This document shows, in pieces, positions 1 to 7,582 of a stretch of DNA of 21,792 bases. Made by a program: the position numbers and the translations under genes. The stretch comes from Thermoplasmata archaeon (GTDB lineage Archaea; Thermoplasmatota; Thermoplasmata; Halarchaeoplasmatales; Halarchaeoplasmataceae). The stretch lies in assembly GCA_007129655.1 (NCBI GenBank), contig SKVC01000072.1:1-21792 (forward strand). The letters are read 5' to 3'. Numbering within the stretch: the stretch's first letter is position 1; each line of letters opens with the position of its first letter. The notes beneath the pieces were generated by a model. The model worked only from the letters and a program-made list of their open reading frames with translations. It made no database searches and had not been told where the DNA came from.

Positions 1-36
1 GATGACCCTGATGACCCCGATGACCCTGATGACCCC
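1..36 (+). repeat. 9-nt tandem repeat encoding Asp-Asp-Pro
   Basis: Four consecutive copies of GATGACCCY are present, alternating T and C at the last base, and they encode (DDP)x4. An imperfect GACGATGATGACGAG tail follows. The array is cut by the window edge, so its full copy number is unknown. It forms the acidic stalk just before the membrane span. Confidence 0.85.
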
Positions 37-267
37 GACGATGATGACGAGCCGGCAGCAGCTGGTTTCCTATCTGATTACTGGTGGCTACTTCTAGCGA
101 TTGTCCTAGTCATCGTAGTACTGGCAATTATTATGGTAAAGAAGAAAGGACCCAAAACACCGGAAACAACCCAGACACCTCCTCCTGACAGTTCTTATGA
201 GCCATCGGAAGGCGGCATGCAGCAACCAACTCAGGAACAGGAATTTCAACCACCCCCACAAGGATGA
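1..267 (+). CDS. C-terminus of membrane-anchored surface protein (5' partial)
   Basis: An open frame enters from the left edge and stops at TGA 265-267, giving 88 visible residues. It starts with an acidic Asp-Asp-Pro repeat stalk (residues 1-18). A hydrophobic span follows (about residues 27-46, LLLAIVLVIVVLAIIMV), then a KKK stop-transfer patch and a 40-residue Pro/Gln-rich tail ending PPPQG. By the positive-inside rule the acidic stalk faces outward and the tail is cytoplasmic. This is the usual plan of an archaeal cell-surface protein with an unseen N-terminal ectodomain. The function cannot be named from this fragment. It converges on pyruvate kinase with only 4 nt between the two stop codons. 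Confidence 0.75.
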   Translation, partial: DDPDDPDDPDDPDDDDEPAAAGFLSDYWWLLLAIVLVIVVLAIIMVKKKGPKTPETTQTPPPDSSYEPSEGGMQQPTQEQEFQPPPQG

Positions 268-271
268 GTAG

Positions 272-1675
272 CTATATCTCACCCAGTAGACTCTCCACAG
301 TCCGTATCTCCATCATGTTGGTGATGCCGGTAACCGGTTGAGGAACTCCTGCGGTCAATATCAGTGTATCTTCTTTGTCAACCTCTCCTCTCTCGAATAA
401 AAACTCAGTAGTATCTCTGAACATCACATCCACATGCTCCGGGAATTCAATATGGTATGCCTTCACACCCCTAACCAAATTCAATTGCCTTCTTACAAGA
501 TGAGAATCGGTGAATGCAATTATGTGGGTATCCGGCCGTAGCTTTGCTATCTTGTGTGCCGTGTAACCCGATGAAGTATGGGCGACGATGTACCTCGCAT
601 CGGTGTCTCGACAGGCCTGCCAGACACTCTTTGCGATTATATCTGCAGTATCTTTACTTTTTTCACCTACTGTGTGATGCACACGACCACTCAGATATTC
701 CTCCATCTTCATCACCACTTCTGACATCACTTCAAGAGATTTGACCGGATAGTTACCTATGGCGGTTTCTTCGGACAACATCACCGCATCGGCGCCGTCC
801 ACAACGGCGTTGGCCACATCGGAAACCTCGGCTCTGGTTGCCCGCGGACTTTCGGTCATGGATTTAAGCATCTGCGTGGCAACGATCACCGGCTTTTCAG
901 CTAGGTTGCATTTTTGTATTATCATCTTTTGCAGCAGTGGAACTTCCGACGGAGGGACCTCGACTCCCAGATCACCTCGAGCTATCATCACTGCGTCGGC
1001 TTCCCGTATTATCTCATCTATATTATCAACGGCCTTCATGTGCTCTATCTTAGCAACGATGTGTATTCCGCTGCCTTCGAGCAATTTCTTTACCTTGCGT
1101 ATGTCGTCGCCGGATTTAACGAAAGAAAGCGAAACCAAGTCGAAACCATGCTTGATCCCGAAACGGATGTCCTTTACATCCTTCTCGGTGGGTGTTTCCA
1201 GACCAACATCCTTACCGGGGACATTGACGGACTTCCGGGAAGATATCTCACCACCGTAGATCACCCTGCAGTGCGCAGAATACTTCAATTCTTCCACCTT
1301 TAGTTCCACTTCTCCGTCTGAAAGAAGAATTACGTCTCCGACATCGATATGATCGTTCAATTTTGGATGGTCAACGGATAATTTTTTGGAATTCCCTACA
1401 AAATCTCCGTGGGATAGTTCGACATAGTCTCCTTCCCCCAGTATAGTCCCATCGACAACCTCTCCAAGTCGCATCTCAGGTCCTTGGGTATCAAGCATAA
1501 CGCAGATCTCGGGGAATCTATCCCGGATCAGTTTCAGTATCTCTGCATGTTCCTCTCTCTCACCGTGTGAAAAATTCAATCTGGCAATATCAAGTCCCGC
1601 ATCCACCAGTTTAGCCAGTACTTTTTCGTCCCTGGAAGCCGGTCCGATCGTCGCGACGATCTTCGTTTTTCTCAT
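272..1675 (-). CDS. pyk: Pyruvate kinase
   Basis: Cytoplasmic glycolytic enzyme converting phosphoenolpyruvate and ADP to pyruvate and ATP. The family signature begins at the N-terminus (RKTKIVATIGPAS). It is followed by LNFSHG, MLDTQGPEMR, the active-site Lys/Glu stretch IVAKIEHMKAVDNIDEII, the metal-binding MIARGDLGVEVP, and ATQMLKSMTESPRATRAEVSD. A C-terminal domain (ADIIAKSVWQACRDTDARYIVAHTSSG region) completes it. Length is 467 aa, normal for the family. The frame could begin at an ATG at 1696. I chose ATG 1675 because it abuts the conserved MRKTKIVATIGPAS start and lies about 27 nt from a TATA box at 1699-1706, which fits a leaderless mRNA. Transcribed divergently from the heat-shock genes. 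Confidence 0.97.
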   Translation of the reverse strand: MRKTKIVATIGPASRDEKVLAKLVDAGLDIARLNFSHGEREEHAEILKLIRDRFPEICVMLDTQGPEMRLGEVVDGTILGEGDYVELSHGDFVGNSKKLSVDHPKLNDHIDVGDVILLSDGEVELKVEELKYSAHCRVIYGGEISSRKSVNVPGKDVGLETPTEKDVKDIRFGIKHGFDLVSLSFVKSGDDIRKVKKLLEGSGIHIVAKIEHMKAVDNIDEIIREADAVMIARGDLGVEVPPSEVPLLQKMIIQKCNLAEKPVIVATQMLKSMTESPRATRAEVSDVANAVVDGADAVMLSEETAIGNYPVKSLEVMSEVVMKMEEYLSGRVHHTVGEKSKDTADIIAKSVWQACRDTDARYIVAHTSSGYTAHKIAKLRPDTHIIAFTDSHLVRRQLNLVRGVKAYHIEFPEHVDVMFRDTTEFLFERGEVDKEDTLILTAGVPQPVTGITNMMEIRTVESLLGEI

Positions 1676-1698
1676 CACGTATAAAAAGCAAAACATGG

Positions 1699-1706
1699 TT
1701 ATAAAG
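1699..1706 (-). promoter_or_regulatory. TATA box of pyruvate kinase
   Basis: CTTTATAA read on the minus strand, centred about 27 nt before ATG 1675. This is the spacing expected if transcription starts at or next to the start codon. It lies about 40 bp from the oppositely oriented heat-shock TATA box, so both genes share a 137-bp control region. Confidence 0.7.
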
Positions 1707-1739
1707 GTGATTGAAATTCCCGGGAACCCGAACCAAATC

Positions 1740-1747
1740 TTTATATA
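1740..1747 (+). promoter_or_regulatory. TATA box of the heat-shock operon
   Basis: TTTATATA preceded by an A-rich stretch (CCAAATC) compatible with a BRE. The predicted transcription start, about 25 bp downstream, falls near 1768, inside the TACTAAT operator. That leaves a leader of about 45 nt before ATG 1813, containing a GAGGTGGT ribosome binding site at 1801-1808. Confidence 0.75.
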
Positions 1748-1755
1748 GAACCTCC

Positions 1756-1776
1756 TACTAATTAGTAAATACTAAT
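1756..1776. promoter_or_regulatory. Candidate heat-shock repressor operator (nested TACTAAT inverted repeats)
   Basis: Three 7-bp half-sites are packed into 21 bp: TACTAAT at 1756-1762, its complement ATTAGTA at 1761-1767, and TACTAAT again at 1770-1776. The first pair forms the perfect 12-bp palindrome TACTAATTAGTA. The second pair forms a 16-bp inverted repeat, ATTAGTA-AA-TACTAAT. The block begins just after the TATA box and covers the predicted transcription start, where a bound protein would block RNA polymerase. The obvious candidate ligand is the winged-helix protein encoded two genes into the operon (2359-3006). The binding partner is inference. Confidence 0.65.
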
Positions 1777-1812
1777 ATGACAACGCAAGGTTGTAAAGTA
1801 GAGGTGGTATAG

Positions 1813-2328
1813 ATGGCAGAAAAAGGGAAAGAAGAAAAGAAGGAAGAGAGCATGGTAGAACGAGCCGGTGGTCTTTTTGACGAAGATTGGCTTTACAGAC
1901 CATTGGCGGAGATGGAAAGGATGTTCGATGAACTGGAGAGGAACTTCGGAGGAATGTTCTACAGACCGATAAGACGTCGTATAAGAGGAAGATCTACAAA
2001 AAGGATGCCTCTGGTAGATATCAAGGATGTAGGCGATAACTATCTGTTGGAAGCGGAGTTACCGGGATTGAAAAAAGAAGACATCGAAATAGAAGTTAAG
2101 GATGACAGGATCACTCTAAAAGGTGAGACCAAACAGGAAAAGAAAGAAGAAGGTGAAGGTTACCTTCGACAGGAACGAAGCTTCCGTTCATTCTACAGAG
2201 AGATCCCCATACCTGAGAACGTAAAAGCAGAAGATGCAGAGGCTTCTTTCAAGAACGGTGTACTCGAAGTAAAGCTACCGAAAGTCGAACAGAAGAAACT
2301 CGAAGGGAAGAAGATAGACATCAAATAA
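1813..2328 (+). CDS. hsp20: Small heat-shock protein, Hsp20/alpha-crystallin family
   Basis: ATP-independent holdase that keeps unfolding proteins soluble, probably for refolding by the DnaK system encoded downstream. The 171-aa protein has a charged Lys/Glu N-terminus. A helical segment follows (about residues 28-50, with aromatic and Met residues). The alpha-crystallin domain spans about 66-157 and ends in the classic NGVLEVKLPK. A C-terminal I-x-I anchor (IDI, 168-170) is used by this family for oligomer assembly. The start is supported by GAGGTGGT four nt upstream. It is the first gene of the heat-shock operon, directly under the TACTAAT operator. Confidence 0.95.
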   Translation: MAEKGKEEKKEESMVERAGGLFDEDWLYRPLAEMERMFDELERNFGGMFYRPIRRRIRGRSTKRMPLVDIKDVGDNYLLEAELPGLKKEDIEIEVKDDRITLKGETKQEKKEEGEGYLRQERSFRSFYREIPIPENVKAEDAEASFKNGVLEVKLPKVEQKKLEGKKIDIK

Positions 2329-2358
2329 ACAACCCCATTCCCCTTTCAATTATTTAAC

Positions 2359-3006
2359 ATGAACAAAGAAGAATTCGATAAAATTATCAGTCTTCTCCAA
2401 AATCCTACCCGGAGAAAGATCCTCGAGGTACTGTCTCAGGAGGAACACTATCCATTAAAACTATCCCGGGCAATAGATACCAGTCAGCAGGCGGTATCAA
2501 AGCATCTCGATAAGATGGAAAGGCACGGAATCGTGATATCAAAGGTGTCTAAGAGCGAGAGAGGCGGCCCGCCTACAAGATTATATTCACTAAACAGAGA
2601 GATTTCAGTACGAATCGATATAGGTCCATGCCTATTCCAAGCAGATGTAGATGAGCTCGGTTCTGAAGATGTAAAAGGCTATGAAGACATAGAAGAAAAG
2701 ATAGAACTGTTAAAACGAGACGGCGATCTGGAATCCCGGAGGAAACTTATCTCGGAGATCAACGAAGAGATGAGCCGTTTAGAAACAGAGCGGCTCTATA
2801 TGTTAAAACTGAAAGAGATAGCGATGACTCATGCATCTGAATATATAATGAAGCATTTTGATGATTATCGTGAGAGGAGTATACTCTATCACGTACTAAA
2901 TACCGGGGAAACAGACCACAGAGTTATAGCAAAGGAACTTGGAGTTAGGGAGGATGAGGTACTCAGATTGATAAAAGATATGAAAGGTAAAACAGAGATA
3001 TGGTGA
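2359..3006 (+). CDS. Winged-helix transcription regulator of the heat-shock operon (ArsR-like)
   Basis: A 215-aa protein. Residues about 5-80 form a winged helix-turn-helix: LLQNPTRRKILEVLS, then recognition-helix region TSQQAVSKHLDKMERHGIV, and a wing ending in TRLYSLN. The middle (about 108-165) is charged and helical, probably a dimerising coiled coil. Residues about 172-208 look like a second HTH (ILYHVL...VIAKELGVREDEVLRLIKDM). Its place between two hsp20 genes resembles archaeal heat-shock repressors such as Phr of Pyrococcus and HSR1 of Archaeoglobus. I infer that it represses this operon through the 1756-1776 operator, with negative feedback. The ATG follows the hsp20 stop by 30 nt with no clear ribosome binding site. 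The target is not shown by sequence alone. Confidence 0.8.
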   Translation: MNKEEFDKIISLLQNPTRRKILEVLSQEEHYPLKLSRAIDTSQQAVSKHLDKMERHGIVISKVSKSERGGPPTRLYSLNREISVRIDIGPCLFQADVDELGSEDVKGYEDIEEKIELLKRDGDLESRRKLISEINEEMSRLETERLYMLKLKEIAMTHASEYIMKHFDDYRERSILYHVLNTGETDHRVIAKELGVREDEVLRLIKDMKGKTEIW

Positions 3007-3010
3007 TATT

Positions 3011-3547
3011 ATGGCAGAAGATGAACAAAATGAAGAAGAAGATCACGTAAAATGGTGGAATAAAAAAAGTCCGTTCGATATCCCGGGATTCAATATGGAG
3101 ATCGAAAAGATAGAGAAATTGATGAAAGAATTGATGAACCGCGGTATGGAAGATCTGGAACACAAACCGCTGGTATTCGGAATATCCATGAAAAGCGGTC
3201 CCGATGGGATCCCCCGTGTGTCCGAATTTGGTAATGTTAAGGATTATTTCGTTAACAGGGATCACGAGAGAGAGTGGACCCCTTTGACCGATGTCCAGGA
3301 AACGGAAGATGACGTATTGGTAACGGTGGACATGCCGGGCGTGGAAAAGAAAGATATCGATCTAAAGGTTGTGGATAGGGAACTGATCATCGACGTAGAC
3401 AGTGCAAGGAAATATCACACACAGGTAAGATTACCTACCGATGTCGAGATCGACGATGCCGATGCTACCTATGTTAACGGTGTTCTCGAGGTAAAGCTTA
3501 AGAAAAAGAAAAGCTCCGATGAGGTATCACGAATAAATGTAAAGTGA
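3011..3547 (+). CDS. Second Hsp20-family protein, archaeal long-N-terminus type
   Basis: A 178-aa protein with a C-terminal alpha-crystallin domain (about 88-165: PLTDVQETEDDVLVTVDMPG through YVNGVLEVKL). The terminus RINVK gives an I-x-V anchor. The N-terminus differs from the first Hsp20: an acidic leader, WWNKKSPFDIPGF (15-27), an amphipathic helix, and LVFGISMKSGPDGIPRVSEF (54-73). This layout recurs in a distinct group of archaeal Hsp20 proteins. A GGTGAT site overlaps the stop codon of the regulator and sits just before the ATG, so the two genes are translationally close. Likely a cytoplasmic holdase working with the first Hsp20. Confidence 0.88.
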   Translation: MAEDEQNEEEDHVKWWNKKSPFDIPGFNMEIEKIEKLMKELMNRGMEDLEHKPLVFGISMKSGPDGIPRVSEFGNVKDYFVNRDHEREWTPLTDVQETEDDVLVTVDMPGVEKKDIDLKVVDRELIIDVDSARKYHTQVRLPTDVEIDDADATYVNGVLEVKLKKKKSSDEVSRINVK

Positions 3548-3557
3548 GGTAAGAAAG

Positions 3558-4082
3558 ATGTCGAAAGAAAACTTGAGTGAAGAAACAGAAGAACAAGAGA
3601 CCCCATCTGTTACGGAAGAAATCCCAGAGGACGAGCTGTTGGAGAAGAGGATCGAAGAACTAGAGTCGTCGCTTAAGCGAACCATGGCCGATTTCGATAA
3701 TTATCGAAAGAGGATGTTGAAGGAGAGGCAGAGACTTGTTTCTCTGGCAAGTGAGAGTATAATACGGGATATGTTACCCATATTGGATGATCTGGAAAGG
3801 GTCTTAGAAGCTGATGAAGAGATAGATAACGACGGCCTTAAATTGATACATCGAAAGTTCAAGAATTCTTTGAATGACCATGGGCTGGAAACCATCGATG
3901 CACAGGGCAAAGAATTCGATCCGTACCGTCATGAATGCATGATCGCGGAAGAAGTAGAAGATGAAGAAAAGCACGATAAAATATTAGAAGAATTACAGAA
4001 AGGATACATTTTAAATTCGAATGTGATACGACCGGTAAAAGTAAAAGTTGGAAAATATGTAAACGAAGAAGAGGTGGAATGA
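3558..4082 (+). CDS. grpE: Nucleotide exchange factor GrpE
   Basis: Releases ADP from DnaK to drive the chaperone cycle. The 174-aa protein starts with an acidic disordered leader. A long coiled coil follows (about 25-80; note the family block MADFDNYRKRMLKER). A four-helix dimer segment includes IIRDMLPILDDLERVL. The C-terminal beta-wing domain carries GKEFDPYRHECM and a final GYILNSNVIRPVKVKVGKYV, both diagnostic. The GTGAGGT sequence upstream overlaps the stop codon of the preceding hsp20 and serves as ribosome binding site. The stop codon is 1 nt from the dnaK start. Confidence 0.96.
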   Translation: MSKENLSEETEEQETPSVTEEIPEDELLEKRIEELESSLKRTMADFDNYRKRMLKERQRLVSLASESIIRDMLPILDDLERVLEADEEIDNDGLKLIHRKFKNSLNDHGLETIDAQGKEFDPYRHECMIAEEVEDEEKHDKILEELQKGYILNSNVIRPVKVKVGKYVNEEEVE

Positions 4083-4083
4083 A

Positions 4084-5949
4084 ATGAGCGAAAAAATAAT
4101 AGGAATAGATCTAGGAACAACAAATTCAGCCATGGCGATCATGGAGGGTGGCGAACCCACTATCATCCCAAATACCGAAGGTGGTAGGACTACACCTTCT
4201 ATAGTGGCTATAAAGGAAGACGGAGAACGATTGGTGGGAGAATTAGCTAAAAGACAGGCGGTGAAAAACCCTGAGAGAACTATAACTTCCATAAAGAGAA
4301 AGATGGGATCCGACCATAAGGTAACCATAGATGGTAAGGAATTCACACCCGAAGAGATATCCGGTATGATACTTAAAAAGTTAAAACAAGATGCCGAATC
4401 GTACTTGGGAACCAAGTTAAACCGTGCGGTTGTAACCGTTCCTGCGTACTTCAACGAACGCCAGAGAGAAGCAACCAAAGCCGCCGGTGAGATAGCCGGT
4501 TTCAAAGTAGAGCGGGTATTCAACGAACCTACTGCATCGGCCATGGCATACAGGATGGACGAAGATAAAGCGGAAACAGTACTGGTCTACGACCTTGGGG
4601 GCGGAACATTCGACGTATCCATACTTGAAATAGGCGATGGAGTATACGAGGTACTCGCTACTTCCGGTAACACTCAGCTGGGTGGAGACGACTGGACAGA
4701 TAGGATCGTTGAATGGTGCATCGGAGAATTCAAAGAACAGGAAGGCATAGATCTAAAAAAGAATCGTGAAGCACTACAAAGGGTCTACGAAGCTTCAGAA
4801 AGGGCGAAGAAAGAATTATCGTCCAGGGGTACTACTGAGATCAATCTACCATACATCACAGCAGACGAAAGCGGACCCAAGCATCTGGTCATCGAATTAA
4901 GCAGAGGCAAGTTCCAGAATATGACCAACGATCTCGTAGAGAAAACAAGAGGTCCTTTGGAAACCGCCATGAAAGATGCCGGCTTGTCCCCGAATGATAT
5001 AGACGAAGTTATATTGGTCGGAGGCTCAACCCGCTTACCCCCCGTACGTGACCTTGTTAAGGAATTCTTCGGTAAGGAACCCCACATGAAGATAAATCCC
5101 GACGAATGTGTGGCAGTGGGAGCCGCCATACAGGCCGGTGTGATCTCCGGTGATGTTAAGGAAGATATAGTTTTACTGGATGTTACTCCGTTAACTCTAG
5201 GTGTTGAAACCCTGGGCGGAATAACGACTCCACTCATAGCAAAGAATACCACCATACCGACGGAGGCCAGTAAGATATTTACCACGGCAGCCGCTAGTCA
5301 GACCAGTGTGGATATTCATGTGGTACAAGGTGAGAGAACCATGGCCAAAGATAATTTCAGCCTAGGAAGATTCCAGCTAACCGGTATACCACCGGCTCCG
5401 AAGGGGATCCCTCAAATAGAAGTTACCTTCGAGATGGACGAGAACGGTATACTTAACGTTGAAGCCGAGGACAAAGGTACAGGCAAGAAAAATCGGATCA
5501 CCGTAGTTTCAACGGGGCAGATCTCCGATTCCGATATAGAACGTATGAAGAAGGAAGCCGAGGAACACGCTGAAGAAGATAAGATAAAACGAGAGCAGAT
5601 AGAAACCAAGAACGAGGCGGAAGTATTGGTCGGATCCGCAGAAAAAACCCTGGAGGAATTTTCGGATAAGATCGACTCTGAACTAAAGGAACAGATAGAA
5701 CAGAAGATCAAGGAACTTCAGGAAGCGATCGAAAAGGACGACATATCGAGCATCAAAACCAAGAAGGAAGAGCTTACAAAGATGCTGACAAAGATCGGCG
5801 AACAGATGTACCAGGAACAACAACAGCAGGCTCAGCAGCAGGAACAACAACAGCAGGCTCAGCAGCAGGAACAAGAGCAGCCTGATGAACAGCAGCAAGA
5901 ACAAGGATACGTCGATGCAGACTATGAGGTAGTTGACGAAGAAGAGTAA
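4084..5949 (+). CDS. dnaK: Chaperone DnaK (Hsp70)
   Basis: ATP-driven foldase in the cytoplasm, partnered by DnaJ and GrpE on either side. The 621-aa protein begins IIGIDLGTTNSAMAI. It has the second phosphate motif VYDLGGGTFDVSIL, the LGGDDW block and EVILVGGSTRLPPVRDLV. The substrate-binding domain (about 370-490, starting DVTPLTLGVETLGG) is followed by a helical lid. The N-terminal domain lacks the insertion near residues 75-100 typical of Gram-negative DnaK and matches the Gram-positive/archaeal short form. The tail is unusual: Gln-rich tandem repeats (577-597), then the conserved acidic end VDADYEVVDEEE. A ribosome binding site (GAGGTGG) lies inside the end of grpE. Confidence 0.98.
   Translation: MSEKIIGIDLGTTNSAMAIMEGGEPTIIPNTEGGRTTPSIVAIKEDGERLVGELAKRQAVKNPERTITSIKRKMGSDHKVTIDGKEFTPEEISGMILKKLKQDAESYLGTKLNRAVVTVPAYFNERQREATKAAGEIAGFKVERVFNEPTASAMAYRMDEDKAETVLVYDLGGGTFDVSILEIGDGVYEVLATSGNTQLGGDDWTDRIVEWCIGEFKEQEGIDLKKNREALQRVYEASERAKKELSSRGTTEINLPYITADESGPKHLVIELSRGKFQNMTNDLVEKTRGPLETAMKDAGLSPNDIDEVILVGGSTRLPPVRDLVKEFFGKEPHMKINPDECVAVGAAIQAGVISGDVKEDIVLLDVTPLTLGVETLGGITTPLIAKNTTIPTEASKIFTTAAASQTSVDIHVVQGERTMAKDNFSLGRFQLTGIPPAPKGIPQIEVTFEMDENGILNVEAEDKGTGKKNRITVVSTGQISDSDIERMKKEAEEHAEEDKIKREQIETKNEAEVLVGSAEKTLEEFSDKIDSELKEQIEQKIKELQEAIEKDDISSIKTKKEELTKMLTKIGEQMYQEQQQQAQQQEQQQQAQQQEQEQPDEQQQEQGYVDADYEVVDEEE
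5812..5874 (+). repeat. 27-bp tandem repeat coding for a Gln-rich DnaK tail
   Basis: Two perfect 27-bp copies (5812-5838 and 5839-5865) each encode QEQQQQAQQ. A 9-bp partial third copy (QEQ) follows at 5866-5874. Reading frame is kept, so copy-number change would lengthen or shorten the disordered linker before the acidic DnaK terminus without breaking the protein. Confidence 0.9.
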
Positions 5950-5960
5950 CCCCTCTTCTT

Positions 5961-5968
5961 TTTATATC
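5961..5968 (+). promoter_or_regulatory. TATA box of dnaJ
   Basis: TTTATATC inside the T-rich run CTCTTCTTTTTATATC just after the dnaK stop, centred about 31 nt before the dnaJ ATG. It would give a very short leader or none, consistent with the lack of a ribosome binding site at dnaJ. The preceding five Ts could also act as an archaeal oligo-T terminator for dnaK. No TACTAAT element is present here. Confidence 0.55.
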
Positions 5969-5995
5969 TCCTCCGATTTCGCATGAGATAATATC

Positions 5996-7144
5996 ATGGC
6001 CGAAGATTATTACCAGCGACTAGGAGTTGAAAAAAGCGCAAGTAAGGATGAGATAAAGGGAGCTTACCGTAAAAAAGCAAAAATATATCATCCTGATAAA
6101 AATCCCGAAGATCCGGAAACCGCTAGGAAGAAATTCAAAGAGATCTCCGAGGCCTACGAAGTCCTGATGGACGACGATAAAAAGCGCCAGTACGATATGT
6201 ACGGTGAAGAAGGCATAAAGGACCAGTATTTCGGCGGTGGTGGATTTACATGGAACGACTTCTCACACCGTGATGATGTTGAAGATCTGTTTTCGGATTT
6301 CATCGGCGGAGGAGGGATGGGCGGCCTCTTCAGCGATCTCTTTGGCAGGAGAACCGCTCGTGGATCCAGCAGACGGCGTTTAAGGAAAGGTGATGACTTA
6401 AGGGTCACTCTGGAAGTAGAGCTAGAAGATATTAAGAAGGGAACGGAAAAGACCATCAGACTACACCGTAAAGTAAAATGCAAAGAATGCGGAGGTAGCG
6501 GAAGCAAAGATGGAGAAAGAGTGACCTGTCCCCAGTGCCAGGGAGCCGGTGAAATTAGAAGCGTAACTCGTCAAGGTTTCCAGCAACTGATACGCGTATC
6601 CGCATGTCCAAAATGTAGGGGTACCGGTGAATTCGTTAAAAATCCATGTCCGAAATGCGACGGTAGAGGTGTTCAGGAAAAGAGTGAAACATTGACTATC
6701 AAAGTACCGCCCGGTGCAGATAACGGTACCATCCTAAGGGCACCGACCAAAGGTGATGCAGCCGAGGGCGGAGGACGAGAAGGAGATTTATACATCTATA
6801 TCCGGGTCAAGCCCCATAAGACCTTCAAAAGAAGCGGTAACCATATTCTTTTCGAACAAAAAGTATCCATGGTACAGGCGGTTCTCGGCGATACCATCAG
6901 GATATCTACGCTAGAAGGTAAAGTAGATATGAAGATAAAACCCGGAACACAACCTGGGCAGGAATATCGTTTGAGAGGAAGGGGCCTTCCCGATGGAAGA
7001 GGAGGTACCGGAGACCATATCGTTCGAATAGATGTGGAAATACCCAAAGATACAAATTCAAAACAAAAAGAACTTATAAAGGAATTTGAAGAGATAGAAA
7101 AAGAAAAAAAGAAAGGATGGTATGACAAAATACGTGGAAAGTAG
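5996..7144 (+). CDS. dnaJ: Co-chaperone DnaJ (Hsp40, type I)
   Basis: Stimulates DnaK ATPase activity and delivers substrates. The 382-aa protein has a J domain (1-70) with the catalytic HPD at 32-34. A Gly/Phe-rich linker follows (about 78-118, with GGGGF and FIGGGGMGGLF). Four CxxCxGxG zinc repeats start at C162, C178, C204 and C218. Two C-terminal beta-barrel substrate domains follow, with TLTIKVPPGADNG and the block around LRGRGLPDGRG. All hallmarks of a full-length type I DnaJ are present. It has its own TATA box 28-35 nt upstream, so it may be expressed both with and separately from dnaK. Its stop codon directly abuts that of the convergent UPF0179 gene. Confidence 0.97.
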   Translation: MAEDYYQRLGVEKSASKDEIKGAYRKKAKIYHPDKNPEDPETARKKFKEISEAYEVLMDDDKKRQYDMYGEEGIKDQYFGGGGFTWNDFSHRDDVEDLFSDFIGGGGMGGLFSDLFGRRTARGSSRRRLRKGDDLRVTLEVELEDIKKGTEKTIRLHRKVKCKECGGSGSKDGERVTCPQCQGAGEIRSVTRQGFQQLIRVSACPKCRGTGEFVKNPCPKCDGRGVQEKSETLTIKVPPGADNGTILRAPTKGDAAEGGGREGDLYIYIRVKPHKTFKRSGNHILFEQKVSMVQAVLGDTIRISTLEGKVDMKIKPGTQPGQEYRLRGRGLPDGRGGTGDHIVRIDVEIPKDTNSKQKELIKEFEEIEKEKKKGWYDKIRGK

Positions 7145-7570
7145 TTAGTCTAGCTCTACTTCCTTTAAATCGTAGTTTTTGGAGCATTCCAATTTTTTAC
7201 CGATCTTATCTACGTGGTACTTATCACCGGTTTCTATACCTGGAGGATTACATAGTTGATAGTTCTCACACTCTATATTTTTACAGTGTTTATTATCCAG
7301 TGTGACCACCGAACCTTCGATCAACCCCCTACCTTTAACTGAGGTCCTCAAAGGTATCTCTTCGACTTCGACCACCCTTACCTTATCGCTGTGTACCTGA
7401 CATTCGTGGACCATATCTCTTACATCGGTGATACGGTACCATTTATTCTTTTCAAGCCCGCAGCAAGAGTTTTTTATTTCACAGCTCTGGCATCCGGGTA
7501 AGCATCCGCCGAATGCGAATTCTAGTCCTTTCTTTGCTAACCGTTTTCCTATCAGTGTTACATGTGTCAT
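7145..7570 (-). CDS. UPF0179 family Cys-rich protein
   Basis: A 141-aa protein of the archaeal UPF0179 family, recognised by the start THVTLIGKRLAKKGLEF, the cluster GCLPGCQSCEIKNSCCGL, the His/Cys segment VHECQVHSD, and the C-terminal ENYQLCNPPGIETGDKY followed by LECSKNY. About eleven cysteines in conserved pairs suggest a zinc or Fe-S site. The biochemical role is unknown to me. The start has a strong ribosome binding site (AGGAGGT, 7 nt upstream). It lies 12 nt after egsA on the same strand, so the two are probably cotranscribed. Confidence 0.88.
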   Translation of the reverse strand: MTHVTLIGKRLAKKGLEFAFGGCLPGCQSCEIKNSCCGLEKNKWYRITDVRDMVHECQVHSDKVRVVEVEEIPLRTSVKGRGLIEGSVVTLDNKHCKNIECENYQLCNPPGIETGDKYHVDKIGKKLECSKNYDLKEVELD

Positions 7571-7582
7571 GTTTTTAACCTC

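Noticed and set aside
1..36. CRISPR-like repeats at the left edge
   Set aside because: The 9-nt units are contiguous without spacers and lie in frame in a coding sequence (Asp-Asp-Pro).
759..1303. Plus-strand frames of 129-166 codons opposite pyruvate kinase
   Set aside because: They are shadows of a well-conserved enzyme on the other strand; the Ser/Thr-rich translation matches no family.
5683..5904. Leu-rich minus-strand frame opposite the dnaK tail
   Set aside because: Its Leu runs are just the complement of the CAG/CAA glutamine repeats; there is no promoter or ribosome binding site, and the dnaK frame is certain.
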